A DNA stretch of 24,950 bases from Rhizosphaericola sp047606825 (GCA_047606825.1 JASGDY010000102.1:1-24950); one strand, 5' to 3'. Shown: positions 14,285 through 22,654, counted from the first letter of the stretch. Numbers and translations are program-made. Notes: generated from the letters alone by a model not told the origin.

Positions 14285-15865
14285 TTAACGTCTTCTCAGC
14301 CAAGATTCCGGATTCAGGAACGTGCTTCTCTCGTTGGAAATCGTAAAGGAAATAAAACCTCCAGGGCCGTCAAATGCTTGACCTGCACTACCGATGACGG
14401 TATTGCCATGCACTTCGTTTCCTTTTTTGACGGTCGGATTGCGGATATTGGAATAGCTGGTAAAGTATTTACCGTGACGGATGATGATGGTGTAGTCGCC
14501 CGTGCCTTCGTCGTCGATGACGCCTGTAACGGTTCCGTTCGCAACAGAACGGACAGGTGAGCCGACGGCGGGGCTGATGTCAATACCGTTGTTCTGGTCC
14601 TGAACCTTGGTACCAGGAATGTTGTGCGTACCGAAGGTGCCGACGACGACACCGTTGGTCGGCCAGGGCAGGTTGCCTTTGTTCTTCTCAAAGTCAATGG
14701 ACTCGGCGAGGGATTCGGAGGAAGTTTCCAGTACGCTGTTGGCGCGTTTGGCGCGTATCTCGTCGTCTTTGGACGCCTCTGACGGCGCGGATGGTGTTTT
14801 GTTGATGGCTGCCTGTACGGCAGCAGCGGCATCTTCCTCTTTTTTCTTGGCTTCGGCAAGACGTTTAGCGTCGGCCAGCCTTTCCTCTTCCTGTTGTTTT
14901 TTGAGTTTTTCTATGGCTTCTTTTTTTGCCTGCTCTTCGGCGGCAGTCTTCGCGGCTTGGCGTGCGGCGTCTGCTGCGGCGAGGGCTTCCTTCCGTTCTT
15001 TTTCTTTTCTGGCGGCTTCGGCAGCTTCTGCCGCTGCTTTTTGGGCAGCTATCTGGCGTTGGCGTTCCTCTTCTGCGGCCCTTTCCCTTGCCAGTTGTTC
15101 CCGTCTTTCCTTTTCTTTACGTGCTGCTTCGGCTCTGGCGGCAGCGATTTCTTGTTGTATCACGCGGTCGAGGTTGGCTTGGAGCTTTCTTCTGCGTTTA
15201 TTCTTTTCGGCGATTTCGGAACTAATTTCGCCTTCGCGGCTTTTCAGTTCGGCGACGGATTCGTCTTTTTCCTTTTCGTCCTGCTGTAAGGTGGTGAGCT
15301 CGGTCGTCTGGTTGGTCAATGCTGAACTTTTTTGCCTTTTGCTGACGTTGAGCTCGGTGACTTTTTTACGCAAAAGTGCTTGTACTGCCTTGATGTCGGC
15401 TACCTGCGCCTCACGGTAACGGCGGTAACTTTTGAGGTAGGTGACGCGTTTGATGGCGTCGTTGAAGGACGCTGCTGAAAATATAAAATTGAGCTGGTCG
15501 TATTTGTTCCTGTTTTTATAGGCAAATGCCAGACTCTGCGCGTATTTGGTTTTCAGCGTGTCGAGCTGTTTGAGATAGCGTTGTATGGATTCGGTGTTAC
15601 CGACGATGTCCTTGTCCAAAACCTTGATTTCGTCTTGGATATTTTCAACCAGGGCCTCGCGTGTCTTGATTTTACGCTGGACGAGGTAGAGCTCGGTCAA
15701 GGATTTTTTTCTGGACGAACGGATGTCGCTTAGGCTGGAGTTGAGTTCCGCCAAGTCACGCCGCAACTGTGCCTGTTCTTTTTGGATATCTTCTTTTGTC
15801 TGTTGACTAAATCCTATCGTGCCGCTCAACAGGATGGTTAAAACAAACAATATTTTCTTCATCAA
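14285..15865 (-). CDS. EnvC-like murein hydrolase activator (degenerate LytM/M23 domain)
   Basis: A 526-residue periplasmic protein: signal peptide (1-20, cut near GFS/QQ), long coiled coils (about 25-240), a charged Ala/Glu/Lys-rich helix (about 240-350) and a C-terminal LytM domain (399-526). In the LytM site the zinc His of the HxxxD motif is Asn (N425), while the Asp (D429) is kept. The usual YAH reads YSN, and the final HxH is replaced by FIS. The domain should therefore not cut peptidoglycan. By analogy to EnvC/NlpD it would switch on an N-acetylmuramoyl-L-alanine amidase at the septum. It is in line with the upstream DUF4292 gene, 142 bases apart. Confidence 0.88.
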   Translation of the reverse strand: MMKKILFVLTILLSGTIGFSQQTKEDIQKEQAQLRRDLAELNSSLSDIRSSRKKSLTELYLVQRKIKTREALVENIQDEIKVLDKDIVGNTESIQRYLKQLDTLKTKYAQSLAFAYKNRNKYDQLNFIFSAASFNDAIKRVTYLKSYRRYREAQVADIKAVQALLRKKVTELNVSKRQKSSALTNQTTELTTLQQDEKEKDESVAELKSREGEISSEIAEKNKRRRKLQANLDRVIQQEIAAARAEAARKEKERREQLARERAAEEERQRQIAAQKAAAEAAEAARKEKERKEALAAADAARQAAKTAAEEQAKKEAIEKLKKQQEEERLADAKRLAEAKKKEEDAAAAVQAAINKTPSAPSEASKDDEIRAKRANSVLETSSESLAESIDFEKNKGNLPWPTNGVVVGTFGTHNIPGTKVQDQNNGIDISPAVGSPVRSVANGTVTGVIDDEGTGDYTIIIRHGKYFTSYSNIRNPTVKKGNEVHGNTVIGSAGQAFDGPGGFISFTISNERSTFLNPESWLRRR

Positions 15866-15916
15866 AACGCTATTATCTGATTATGGATGTAAAGTAACTA
15901 AAAATTACTGAGAATA

Positions 15917-15944
15917 GTTGAGCGTTGAAAGTGAATTGTTTTCT
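15917..15944. repeat. GTTGAAA-type heptamer array before the EnvC-like gene
   Basis: GTTGAGC, GTTGAAA, GTGAATT and GTTTTCT follow in exact 7-base phase in the gap between the EnvC-like and DUF4292 genes. Confidence 0.55.
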
Positions 15945-16007
15945 TCCGCGGGAGGCTGTGTGGAGAGTGCCTTGCCCGCTTTCAATACGCCGCTTTCAAC
16001 CCAAGTT

Positions 16008-16817
16008 TCATTCTTTAACACGGTATTTCGCCGATATGTTGAACGGATAATCCAATGTTTGGTTAAAATTAAGCTGTTTGTATTTCAGTTCGATTTCTAT
16101 CGACGACTGGTCATTGGCCGTGATGTGTATTTCTCCGGGAATCCATCCGGAAGCTGTCTGCTGGAAGTCTTTGTATTGGACGACGCAGTTTTTGGATGGA
16201 TGGGAAAGGTCTGTGAGGCGGTTTTGCAAAAGACGGTTGCTCGACGGGTCGATGGTGACAATGTTTTGCGTAGTGCCTTCCTGGAGAACAAAGCTCCAGG
16301 TGCCGTCCACACTGCCTTTGAAGGACTGCATCGTGCCGTTTTGCAGCAACATCCTGCCGGTCAATATGTTTTGTACATCCACAAACGAAAGTGGTTGGTG
16401 GACGAGGTGTCGGAGATAATCGATGGACCGTTTTTCGACCGTGTTGTTGAGCTTGTTGATGACGATGGCACTGTCGGGCGTGATTTTGGCGCGTGCACCT
16501 TCGATGTTGAACGGACCGGTCAACGATAGCCAAACCAGACTGTCCTTGGTCGAACGCAGGTTGGCGTTGACGGTCTGGTCGAGGTTCGCCATTTTGATAG
16601 ATACGCCCAGTTTGCCGGAAAGTGTGTGGTAATTGGGGGCGCTGTTTTGCCAGTTGAGCCAGACTTCTTTTGCTATGGTCGCCGAATCCTTGACGGCAGC
16701 CGTTGCGGTGGTGTCCTTTTTCACGACTGTTGGCGTCGTGGAGGCGACTTTCTTGGTCGAATGGCATGCTGCCAGGAATATGATTGCACTGAAACCTAAT
16801 ATCTTAGAAAAATTCAT
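16008..16817 (-). CDS. DUF4292-type outer-membrane lipoprotein
   Basis: A 269-residue protein starting MNFSKILGFSAIIFLAAC, a typical lipoprotein signal with lipobox LAAC and lipidated Cys18. A Thr/Lys/Ala-rich linker (about 19-55) leads to a beta-rich domain (about 60-269) with LSGKLGVSI and LVWLSLTGPFNIEGAR-like segments typical of DUF4292. That family resembles the LolA/LolB lipoprotein-carrier fold, so a role in lipoprotein handling is possible but unproven. The frame is open 11 codons further up, into the dut 3' end, but the lipobox requires the start at 16817. It follows dut by ten bases and precedes the EnvC-like gene, a neighbourhood common in Bacteroidota. Confidence 0.8.
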   Translation of the reverse strand: MNFSKILGFSAIIFLAACHSTKKVASTTPTVVKKDTTATAAVKDSATIAKEVWLNWQNSAPNYHTLSGKLGVSIKMANLDQTVNANLRSTKDSLVWLSLTGPFNIEGARAKITPDSAIVINKLNNTVEKRSIDYLRHLVHQPLSFVDVQNILTGRMLLQNGTMQSFKGSVDGTWSFVLQEGTTQNIVTIDPSSNRLLQNRLTDLSHPSKNCVVQYKDFQQTASGWIPGEIHITANDQSSIEIELKYKQLNFNQTLDYPFNISAKYRVKE

Positions 16818-16827
16818 TGTCGTTTTC

Positions 16828-17271
16828 TTAATTCTTTCCCGTGTGGCCAAAACCGCCTTCGCCTCTTACTGTTTCGTTGATTTCCTTCACTTCGTGCAGG
16901 ATGACCTGTGCGACTTGTTGGATGACTATCTGGGCGATGCGGTCGCCGGGTTTGATGGTTTGTATTTCCGTGGAAAGGTTAATCAAAATGACTTTGATTT
17001 CCCCGCGATAGTCTGCGTCGATAGTGCCGGGCGTGTTGAGGCAAGTGATGCCCTGGTTGATAGCAAGTCCACTTCTTGGACGTACCTGCGCTTCATGCCC
17101 TTCGGGCAATTCCAAAAACAAACCGGTCGGTACCAATACGCGCTGCATTGGCTGCAACTCGATGGGCGCATTGATATAGGCGCGCAAGTCCAGTCCAGAA
17201 GCTCCGGAAGTGGCATAAGTGGGCAGAGGGTTGTTGGATTTATTGATAATTTTTACCGTAATATTTTTCAT
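16828..17271 (-). CDS. dut: dUTP diphosphatase
   Basis: Hydrolyses dUTP to dUMP and pyrophosphate, keeping uracil out of DNA and supplying dTMP synthesis; a cytoplasmic homotrimer. The 147 residues include all five motifs: ASGLDLRA (24-31), RPRSGLA (64-70), NTPGTIDADYRGE (79-91, with catalytic Asp), DRIAQIVI (110-117) and the C-terminal RGEGGFGHTG (136-145). The frame opens further upstream at a TTG (17304), but that lies at the predicted transcript start, so ATG 17271 is chosen. It starts a leftward unit with the DUF4292 gene and is the metabolic partner of dcd at 918-1454. Confidence 0.95.
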   Translation of the reverse strand: MKNITVKIINKSNNPLPTYATSGASGLDLRAYINAPIELQPMQRVLVPTGLFLELPEGHEAQVRPRSGLAINQGITCLNTPGTIDADYRGEIKVILINLSTEIQTIKPGDRIAQIVIQQVAQVILHEVKEINETVRGEGGFGHTGKN

Positions 17272-17308
17272 TTCTGCTATTGATATAGATTTTTGTTTCG
17301 TCAAATAA

Positions 17309-17316
17309 CAAAGTTA
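17309..17316 (-). promoter_or_regulatory. dut: -7 promoter element TAACTTTG for dut
   Basis: Perfect TAnnTTTG on the minus strand, 37 bases before the dut ATG. A small hairpin ATTGCC/GGCAAT (17342-17356) and two heptamer units, GTAAAAA and GTTAAAG (17357-17370), lie just upstream. Confidence 0.6.
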
Positions 17317-17422
17317 AAGGAATAAACATTCGTTCGGCGTAATTGCCTAAGGCAATGTAAAAAGTTAAAGAAAATTTAGCACTAAGGGAGAAGGTAAAAA
17401 AACAAATTTTGCCTAACGGATG

Positions 17423-18232
17423 CTATTCCGCCGGCAAGTTGATTTCGGTGGTGTTGACGGCGATGTCAAATTGCTGTTCCTTTTCGTTTTGTGCTTTGGT
17501 CATGTTGATTTTGCAAGGAAAAAGAATCCCGTTGACGCTCTGGTAGTCCGAAAAGGTTTTGGACGTTACCGTGACGGATTGCCCGACTTCCTCCTCGACG
17601 GACCTGGTGAGTAGGGACGTGCGGGTGTCATAGGATTCGGTAACGATTTTTCCTGAGGGGAGTTTGATTTCCAACTCAAAGACGTCAGTCGAGTCGTCCT
17701 CGTCTTTGATATGTCGTATGTTGTTGAGTGTAAATGACTTGCTTGAATCCAGATAGTAGAGCTGGTTGAAAAGCCCGATATAATCTGTGTTTCTTGCCTT
17801 TATTTCCTGTTCGGTCAAGGGGGTTTTTTCGCTGATTTGCTGGTTGTAGCCCGACTGTCCGTCAAACACACTGCGCATCATCGTATCGCCGTCAACCGAT
17901 ACGGCGATATAGTCGAGGTTGGGTGCCTGCTTTCTTTCGGAAAATCGTAACTGCATACCAGCCGTCTTAATGCTACCCTTGAAATTGATGCTCTGTACGT
18001 TCTGGAGTTGCTGTGCGCCTCCGATGGCGGCGATGTATTTTTGGATTACCGTTGCGCCCGAAACGTTGTCCACGCTTTTTCGGAAACTGCTTTTCGGAGA
18101 TTCGGGGAGCATTTGGCTTCTGTCGCTTATCTGTTTGGCAAGGTATTCTACCGCCTTTTGTGCCGATACGTGCGTAAAAAAATAGGAAACCGAAAACACG
18201 GCGGCAAAGAATATAAGTGTTCTGTTTTGCAT
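17423..18232 (-). CDS. Secreted LolA-fold-like protein
   Basis: A 269-residue protein with a signal peptide (MQNRTLIFFAAVFSVSYFFTHVSA, cut near residue 24). A helical region with YIAAIGGAQQLQNVQSINFKG (about 70-90) leads into repeated beta strands. This opening is typical of LolA/outer-membrane lipoprotein-sorting-like domains, often seen attached to M16 peptidases in Bacteroidota. Here it stands alone and no lipobox is present, so it is probably periplasmic. The ATG at 18232 is preferred over one 17 codons upstream because it starts the signal peptide directly. It lies between hisC and dut on the same strand. A function in lipoprotein transport is inference only. Confidence 0.65.
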   Translation of the reverse strand: MQNRTLIFFAAVFSVSYFFTHVSAQKAVEYLAKQISDRSQMLPESPKSSFRKSVDNVSGATVIQKYIAAIGGAQQLQNVQSINFKGSIKTAGMQLRFSERKQAPNLDYIAVSVDGDTMMRSVFDGQSGYNQQISEKTPLTEQEIKARNTDYIGLFNQLYYLDSSKSFTLNNIRHIKDEDDSTDVFELEIKLPSGKIVTESYDTRTSLLTRSVEEEVGQSVTVTSKTFSDYQSVNGILFPCKINMTKAQNEKEQQFDIAVNTTEINLPAE

Positions 18233-18321
18233 GTCACGCTGTTGAACGGAAGCCAAAGACTTCCGTATTTCGGATGATGCCACTCAAATTTTTTGCCAAT
18301 AAATGTTAAAAGATGCGGTGT

Positions 18322-18349
18322 GTTTTCGGAAGAATGCCTTCCGGGAAAC
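18322..18349. terminator. Hairpin downstream of hisC
   Basis: GTTTTCGGAAG pairs with CTTCCGGGAAAC (one bulge, loop AATGC), nine bases beyond the hisC stop. No T run follows on the hisC strand, so it is a weak terminator candidate. Confidence 0.35.
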
Positions 18350-18358
18350 GAAATACAA

Positions 18359-19411
18359 TTATTTCACCAGTGTCATCAGGCTATTGACCAACCCTTCATT
18401 CTCCGCTGCCGTTCCTACCGTGATGCGCAGGCAGTTGTCGCAGCGGACAACTTTGTGGCGGTCGCGCACGACAATCTTGTTTTGGAGCAGACCATTGTAA
18501 ATACCTTGAGCATTCGTTACTTCCACCAGCAAAAAGTTGGCATCGGAAGGGAAAATGCGTTTGACGAGCGGCAGTGCTTGGAGTTGTGCCGCCAGTTGTG
18601 TGCGCAGACGAAGGAGTTCGGCCGTTTCGCTCTTGACTTTTGCGGCATTGTCCAATGCTTCGAAAGCAAGTGCTTGCGTGACTTGGTTGATATTGTACGG
18701 CGGTTTGACCCTGTCCAATATGTCCACGATTGCCTCGGAGGCAAAAGCCATACCTAAACGCAGACCTGCCATTCCCCAAGCCTTGCTGAAGGTTTGCAGG
18801 ACGACAAGATTGGGATATTCCAAAAGTATTTGCGTAAAGGATGCCTGGCCTGCAAAATCAATATAGGCTTCGTCAATAACGACCAATCCCTGAAAATCAT
18901 CCAACAAGCGCAATATGTCTTCCTTTTTCAGCAAGTTGCCGGACGGATTGTTGGGCGAACAAACCCAGATAATCTTGGTATGTGCGTCGATATTGGACTG
19001 TATGGCGTTTATATCCAATTGGAAATCAGGTGTTAACACCGCTTTTCTGATTTCAATGTCGTTGATGTTGGCACTAACCTCGTACATGCCGTAAGTCGGT
19101 GGGCAGATGATGATATTGTCCTGTTTGCTTTCGCAAAAACAGCGGTAAAGTAGGTCGATACATTCGTCGCTGCCATTTCCCAGAAAGATGTTTTCCGGTG
19201 CGACTTGTTTGACGACGGCGATTTTTTGTTTGAGTGCGCGCTGGTGCGGGTCGGGATAGCGCGTGTAGTTTTCGGGTAGGGGCGAGCCGAGGCTGTTTTC
19301 GTTGGCATCCAAAAAGATATTGGCCTCACCGGAAAATTCGTCCCGGGCGGAGGAATAAGGTGTGAGACCTTTGATATTTTCTTTGACTAAGTTGTTGATA
19401 TTGAAAGCCAT
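18359..19411 (-). CDS. hisC: Histidinol-phosphate aminotransferase
   Basis: PLP enzyme converting imidazole-acetol phosphate and glutamate to L-histidinol phosphate in histidine synthesis. The 350 residues are typical. The N-terminal LDANENSLG (34-42), SPNNPSGN (152-159), DEAY (180-183) and the PLP lysine motif TFSKAWGMAGLRLG (207-220, K210) are clear. In many Bacteroidota hisC follows hisD and precedes hisB. Here it is last in the visible cluster, separated from hisD by a GNAT gene and about 500 bases of repeats and gap. A GTGAATG-type heptamer array sits nine bases before its start. Confidence 0.95.
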   Translation of the reverse strand: MAFNINNLVKENIKGLTPYSSARDEFSGEANIFLDANENSLGSPLPENYTRYPDPHQRALKQKIAVVKQVAPENIFLGNGSDECIDLLYRCFCESKQDNIIICPPTYGMYEVSANINDIEIRKAVLTPDFQLDINAIQSNIDAHTKIIWVCSPNNPSGNLLKKEDILRLLDDFQGLVVIDEAYIDFAGQASFTQILLEYPNLVVLQTFSKAWGMAGLRLGMAFASEAIVDILDRVKPPYNINQVTQALAFEALDNAAKVKSETAELLRLRTQLAAQLQALPLVKRIFPSDANFLLVEVTNAQGIYNGLLQNKIVVRDRHKVVRCDNCLRITVGTAAENEGLVNSLMTLVK

Positions 19412-19419
19412 GTGATTTA

Positions 19420-19447
19420 GTGAATGGTTAAAAGTGAATAGTGTTTT
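19420..19447. repeat. GTTAAAA-type heptamer array before hisC
   Basis: GTGAATG, GTTAAAA, GTGAATA and GTGTTTT in exact 7-base phase, just upstream of the hisC start. The remaining hisC-GNAT gap (to 19613) has only a weak hairpin GATTCAA/TTGAATC near 19480. Confidence 0.55.
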
Positions 19448-19613
19448 GAAGCGAACTTGTTTAGATTTTAAATGAAAGATTCAAGTATGTGGATTTGAAT
19501 CCGAGATTTATTTTTGTCCGTAAAGTCTTGCTGCCTTCGGTGCCGCTTTGCGGTCGGTCAGGAGACAATGCGGAGAAGGAAAATGCAGCATGCCTGCCGT
19601 CGGAAAAGCGAAC

Positions 19614-20039
19614 CTATGGTTGTAAAAATTTTTGCTGAAAATGGAATCCTAAGATGGAATAGCCTTGGTCTATCCAGAATTTCTGTCCGCGACTGTTGGA
19701 AACATAACAGTTGAGTTCCGAAGCTACACAGCCGTTTGCTTTTCCGAAAGCGATAATCCATTGCATCAATTTTTGCCCGATTTGTTTGTTGCGGTATGCT
19801 GGGGCGACAACCACGTTGTCCGGCTCGATAAATTTTCCGGCATAGAACCGTGTTTGCATCCATAGACCGGAAATGGCGATTATTGTCTTCCCTTCAAATG
19901 CTGCGACGCATAAGTAACCTTGCCCCACCATTTCTTCCAAATATAGAAGAAACTGTTCTTTGGTAATGGTTGGATTCAACAATTGCACCAAAGGGTAAAT
20001 CTGCGGAAGTTCCTCTTTGTCCAATAATCGGATGTCCAT
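19614..20039 (-). CDS. GNAT-family N-acetyltransferase
   Basis: A 141-residue acetyl-CoA-dependent acetyltransferase. The acetyl-CoA-binding motif A reads VVVAPAYRNKQIGQKLM (76-92), close to the consensus V.P.yRg.GiG..Ll. The beta4 strand before it and CYVSNSRGQKFWIDQGY (111-127, motif B with the asparagine and final tyrosine) are also present. The substrate cannot be told. Its position between hisD and hisC on the same strand suggests co-transcription, but the repeat-filled 308-base gap upstream makes that doubtful. It does not replace any known histidine-pathway step. Confidence 0.85.
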   Translation of the reverse strand: MDIRLLDKEELPQIYPLVQLLNPTITKEQFLLYLEEMVGQGYLCVAAFEGKTIIAISGLWMQTRFYAGKFIEPDNVVVAPAYRNKQIGQKLMQWIIAFGKANGCVASELNCYVSNSRGQKFWIDQGYSILGFHFQQKFLQP

Positions 20040-20057
20040 AACTTTTATAATTTATAT

Positions 20058-20170
20058 GTCCCAGCAGCGTCTCCCGGCGGGGACTCTGCGCCTGATAGAC
20101 GTACCACTAAAGCCCAAGAGAAGGTCGTTTTTCTCTACGCAGAACCCCCTCCGGGAGATGCTGCTGGGAC
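20058..20170. repeat. 113-bp inverted-repeat element between hisD and the GNAT gene
   Basis: Ends GTCCCAGCAGCGTCTCCCGG (from 20058) and, inverted, GTCCCAGCAGCATCTCCCGG (from 20170) continue to arms of about 33 bases with a handful of mismatches. A nested hairpin AGAGAA/TTCTCT (20117-20136) sits in the loop. There is no coding capacity. It is MITE-like and unrelated in sequence to the element at 4901-5035. Confidence 0.7.
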
Positions 20171-20188
20171 GTAATAGTCAATACTTCA

Positions 20189-20274
20189 CCGTCATTCTTA
20201 CGTAGGCGGGAATCTTTAGCTCAATGATGTGGCTAATCTTCAACATCGGATTCCTGCCTACGCAGGAATGACGG
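20189..20274. repeat. Second REP-like inverted pair, within the his cluster
   Basis: Arms 20189-20214 and 20249-20274 (CCGTCATTC...GGAATC) pair over 26 bases with three mismatches. A nested TTAGC/GCTAA hairpin (20216-20236) sits in the loop. The plan matches the pair at 4781-4875. Together with the element at 20058-20170 it fills most of the 308-base gap 20040-20347. Confidence 0.75.
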
Positions 20275-20347
20275 TAAGGTGTTTATTGAATTCATTGCCC
20301 ATTTTATTTTGCAATAGGGATAAAAATCTTCCATCCTAATTCCTGCA

Positions 20348-21628
20348 TCATAAATCTCCCAATCTTACGCGCACGGCATTGGCATGGGCTTTCAGACCTT
20401 CCGCCTCTGCCATTTGTATGACTGTGTCAGCGATTTTTGCCAAACCGTTTTCGGAGAGTCTTTGGAACGTGATTTTTTTCACGAAACTGTCCACGCTGAC
20501 GCCGCTGTATGCTCTTGCATGACCGTTGGTCGGCAAAGTGTGGTTGGTGCCGCTGGCGTAGTCTCCCACGCTTTCCGGTGAATAGTTGCCAAGGAAAACC
20601 GAACCGGCATTGGTAATTTTTTGCCCGATGGTTTCTGCGTTTTCGCAGGAAATGATTAAATGCTCCGGTGCGTACAGGTTACTCAACGCAATCGCCTCGT
20701 CCATCGTCGGCAAGTGAATCAACTTGCTGTTTTCCAATGATTTAGCTGCCAAATCTTTTCTTGGTAAAAGGACGAGTTGGCGTTCTACGGCGATTCTTAC
20801 CGCGTCCAAGAGTGGTTTTGAAGTGGCAATCAGCAGCACTTGGCTGTCTGGGCCGTGTTCGGCCTGGGACAATAAATCTGCCGCGATAAAGTCCGCATTG
20901 GCGGTGGCATCTGCCAGTACCGCGACTTCGCTCGGACCTGCCGGCATGTCGATGGCGATACCGTCCAGTTGTATCAACTGTTTGGCGGACATCACGTATT
21001 GGTTGCCCGGCCCGAAAATCTTATAGACTTGCGGGATGGTTGCCGTGCCGTAAGCCATCGCGCCGATTGCCTGGACACCGCCGACTTTGAAAACCTTGTC
21101 GATGCCGACGAGTTGCGCGCTGAACAAAATCGCGGGATGCAGCGTGCCTTCTTTGTTGGGCGGCGAGCACAGGACGACTTCCTTGCAGCCCGCAATCTTC
21201 GCCGGGATGCCCAACATCAGAATCGTGGAAAACAACGGTGCCGAACCGCCGGGAATGTACAGTCCGACTTTTTCGATGCCGACGCTTTTGCGCCAACATT
21301 CGATGCCGGGCATGGTCTGTACGATTTCGGGTTGTGCGACTTGGTGTAAATGAAAGGTCTTGATATTGTCGGCAGCCTGTATGATGGCGGCTTTCAGTTC
21401 AGGAGACAAGGCTGCTGCCGCGTCCTTAAATTCCTGTTCGGATACGGTCATGTCGTCCAATGCCACACCGTCAAATCGTTGGGTGTAGTTTCTTACCGCC
21501 TGGTCGCCGTTTGCCTTCACGTCTTTCAATACATTACTGACGATTTCCGTCAGGGCGCGGTTGTCCAGTTCAGGTCTTTTGATAATGTCGTTCCAGCTTT
21601 CTTTTGCCGGATTTTCGTAAATGGTCAT
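20348..21628 (-). CDS. hisD: Histidinol dehydrogenase
   Basis: Zinc enzyme that oxidises L-histidinol to L-histidine in two NAD-dependent steps, the end of the pathway. The 426 residues match the family. Landmarks are GLYIPGGSAPLFST (122-135), IFGPGNQYV (204-212), SQAEHGPDSQ (254-263, with zinc ligands Gln255 and His258), the catalytic APEHLI (320-325, E322/H323) and SVGDYASGTNHTLPT (353-367). The frame is open 13 codons further up, but MTIYENPAKE is the natural start. Directly upstream is a GTAAAAA/TTTTTAC heptamer tract. hisG lies 93 bases upstream and shares the his leader. Confidence 0.95.
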   Translation of the reverse strand: MTIYENPAKESWNDIIKRPELDNRALTEIVSNVLKDVKANGDQAVRNYTQRFDGVALDDMTVSEQEFKDAAAALSPELKAAIIQAADNIKTFHLHQVAQPEIVQTMPGIECWRKSVGIEKVGLYIPGGSAPLFSTILMLGIPAKIAGCKEVVLCSPPNKEGTLHPAILFSAQLVGIDKVFKVGGVQAIGAMAYGTATIPQVYKIFGPGNQYVMSAKQLIQLDGIAIDMPAGPSEVAVLADATANADFIAADLLSQAEHGPDSQVLLIATSKPLLDAVRIAVERQLVLLPRKDLAAKSLENSKLIHLPTMDEAIALSNLYAPEHLIISCENAETIGQKITNAGSVFLGNYSPESVGDYASGTNHTLPTNGHARAYSGVSVDSFVKKITFQRLSENGLAKIADTVIQMAEAEGLKAHANAVRVRLGDL

Positions 21629-21633
21629 TTGGC

Positions 21634-21658
21634 AAAGTAAAAAAGTAAAAGTAAAAAG
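21634..21658 (-). repeat. TTTTTAC heptamer-like tract before hisD
   Basis: On the minus strand CTTTTTACTTTTACTTTTTT then ACTTTG ends five bases before the hisD ATG, the same kind of tract as before argH, mqnC and lysA. Unit lengths here vary between 6 and 8. Confidence 0.5.
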
Positions 21659-21682
21659 GCTTAACACCTGCTCTGCAAAAGA

Positions 21683-21700
21683 TTCCTGCCTAGGCAGGAA
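21683..21700. repeat. Single REP-like palindrome between hisG and hisD
   Basis: TTCCTGCCTAGGCAGGAA is a perfect 18-base palindrome of the REP-like family, here as a lone unit followed by TGATG. It could act as a weak terminator or RNA-stabilising hairpin inside the operon. Confidence 0.6.
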
Positions 21701-21721
21701 TGATGCACGGGAGCACGCATG

Positions 21722-22597
21722 TTAAGGTACCATTTTTTCAATCGGAAGTACCAATATGCCTTCCGCGCCGAGGGATTTCAGTTGCTGCACGATGTCCCAA
21801 AACTGCGACTCGGTCATCACGGTATGGATGCTGCTCCAACCTTCGACAGCCAAAGGTAATACCGTCGGGCTTTTCATGCCGGGCAACAGTTGCTCGATGG
21901 CTTCTAATTTGTCGTTGGGTGCGTTCATCAACACGTATTTGCTGTTTTTTGCCTGCTTGACCGTCTGTATGCGAAAAATCAGTGATTCGAGAATGGCTTG
22001 TTTGAGCGTGTCGATGTTCCTGTTTTTGATAAGTACGGCTTGCGATTGTAAGATAACATCGGCTTCTTTCAGTCCGTTCATGAACAATGTAGACCCTGAA
22101 CTGACGAGGTCGCAGATGATGTCCGCGAGTCCGATGCCAGGCGCGATTTCGACGCTGCCGCTGATTTCCTGTATTTCTGCCTGGATGTTGTGTGCGTCCA
22201 GATATTGCTGGACCAATATGGGATAGCTCGTCGCGATGCGCCTGCCTTGCAGGGTGGCGGGGCCGTCGAAAGTTTCATTTTTCCTTACGGCAAAAGAAAG
22301 GCGGCATTTGCCAAAGCCCAGTTTGTCGGCAATATCGACCACTTTGTTTTTTTCGTAAACGACGTTTTCGCCGACAAAGCCGATGTCCGCCACGCCGTCC
22401 TCCACGTATTGGGGAATGTCGTCATCGCGCAGGAAATAGAGTTCCAGCGGAAAATTGGACGCTTCGCTTTTGAGTTTGTTGATGCCGTTGCTGATGTCGA
22501 TGCCACATTCTTTCAGGAGCTTCATGGAGTCGTCGTGCAGACGGCCGGATTTTTGGATGGCGAGCCGCAGGACGCTTTTGTTTTCGATGGGATTCAT
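21722..22597 (-). CDS. hisG: ATP phosphoribosyltransferase (long form)
   Basis: First committed step of histidine synthesis: ATP plus PRPP to phosphoribosyl-ATP, feedback-inhibited by histidine. From ATG 22597 the protein has 291 residues, the long HisG form with a C-terminal regulatory domain. RLAIQKSGRLHDDSMKLLKECGID at the start and the GIGLADIICDLVSSGSTL PRPP-binding region are diagnostic. The C-terminal ACT-like domain ends in the PTVLPLAVEGWSSIHTVM region. An in-frame ATG at 22633 would add 12 residues and lies just after the attenuator; the family length favours 22597. The frame continues to 22717 through the attenuator, which is non-coding. Expression is probably controlled by the attenuator. 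Confidence 0.94.
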   Translation of the reverse strand: MNPIENKSVLRLAIQKSGRLHDDSMKLLKECGIDISNGINKLKSEASNFPLELYFLRDDDIPQYVEDGVADIGFVGENVVYEKNKVVDIADKLGFGKCRLSFAVRKNETFDGPATLQGRRIATSYPILVQQYLDAHNIQAEIQEISGSVEIAPGIGLADIICDLVSSGSTLFMNGLKEADVILQSQAVLIKNRNIDTLKQAILESLIFRIQTVKQAKNSKYVLMNAPNDKLEAIEQLLPGMKSPTVLPLAVEGWSSIHTVMTESQFWDIVQQLKSLGAEGILVLPIEKMVP

Positions 22598-22654
22598 TAA
22601 ACCGGATTTATGAATGATGATTGAGCGCTTCATTTTTTGTTCTTTGTAGAAATA

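Noticed and set aside
14607..15419. 270-codon Ser/Ala-rich open frame on the plus strand
   Set aside because: It is the antisense shadow of the Ala/Glu/Lys-rich coiled coil of the EnvC-like protein; its low-complexity composition follows from that.
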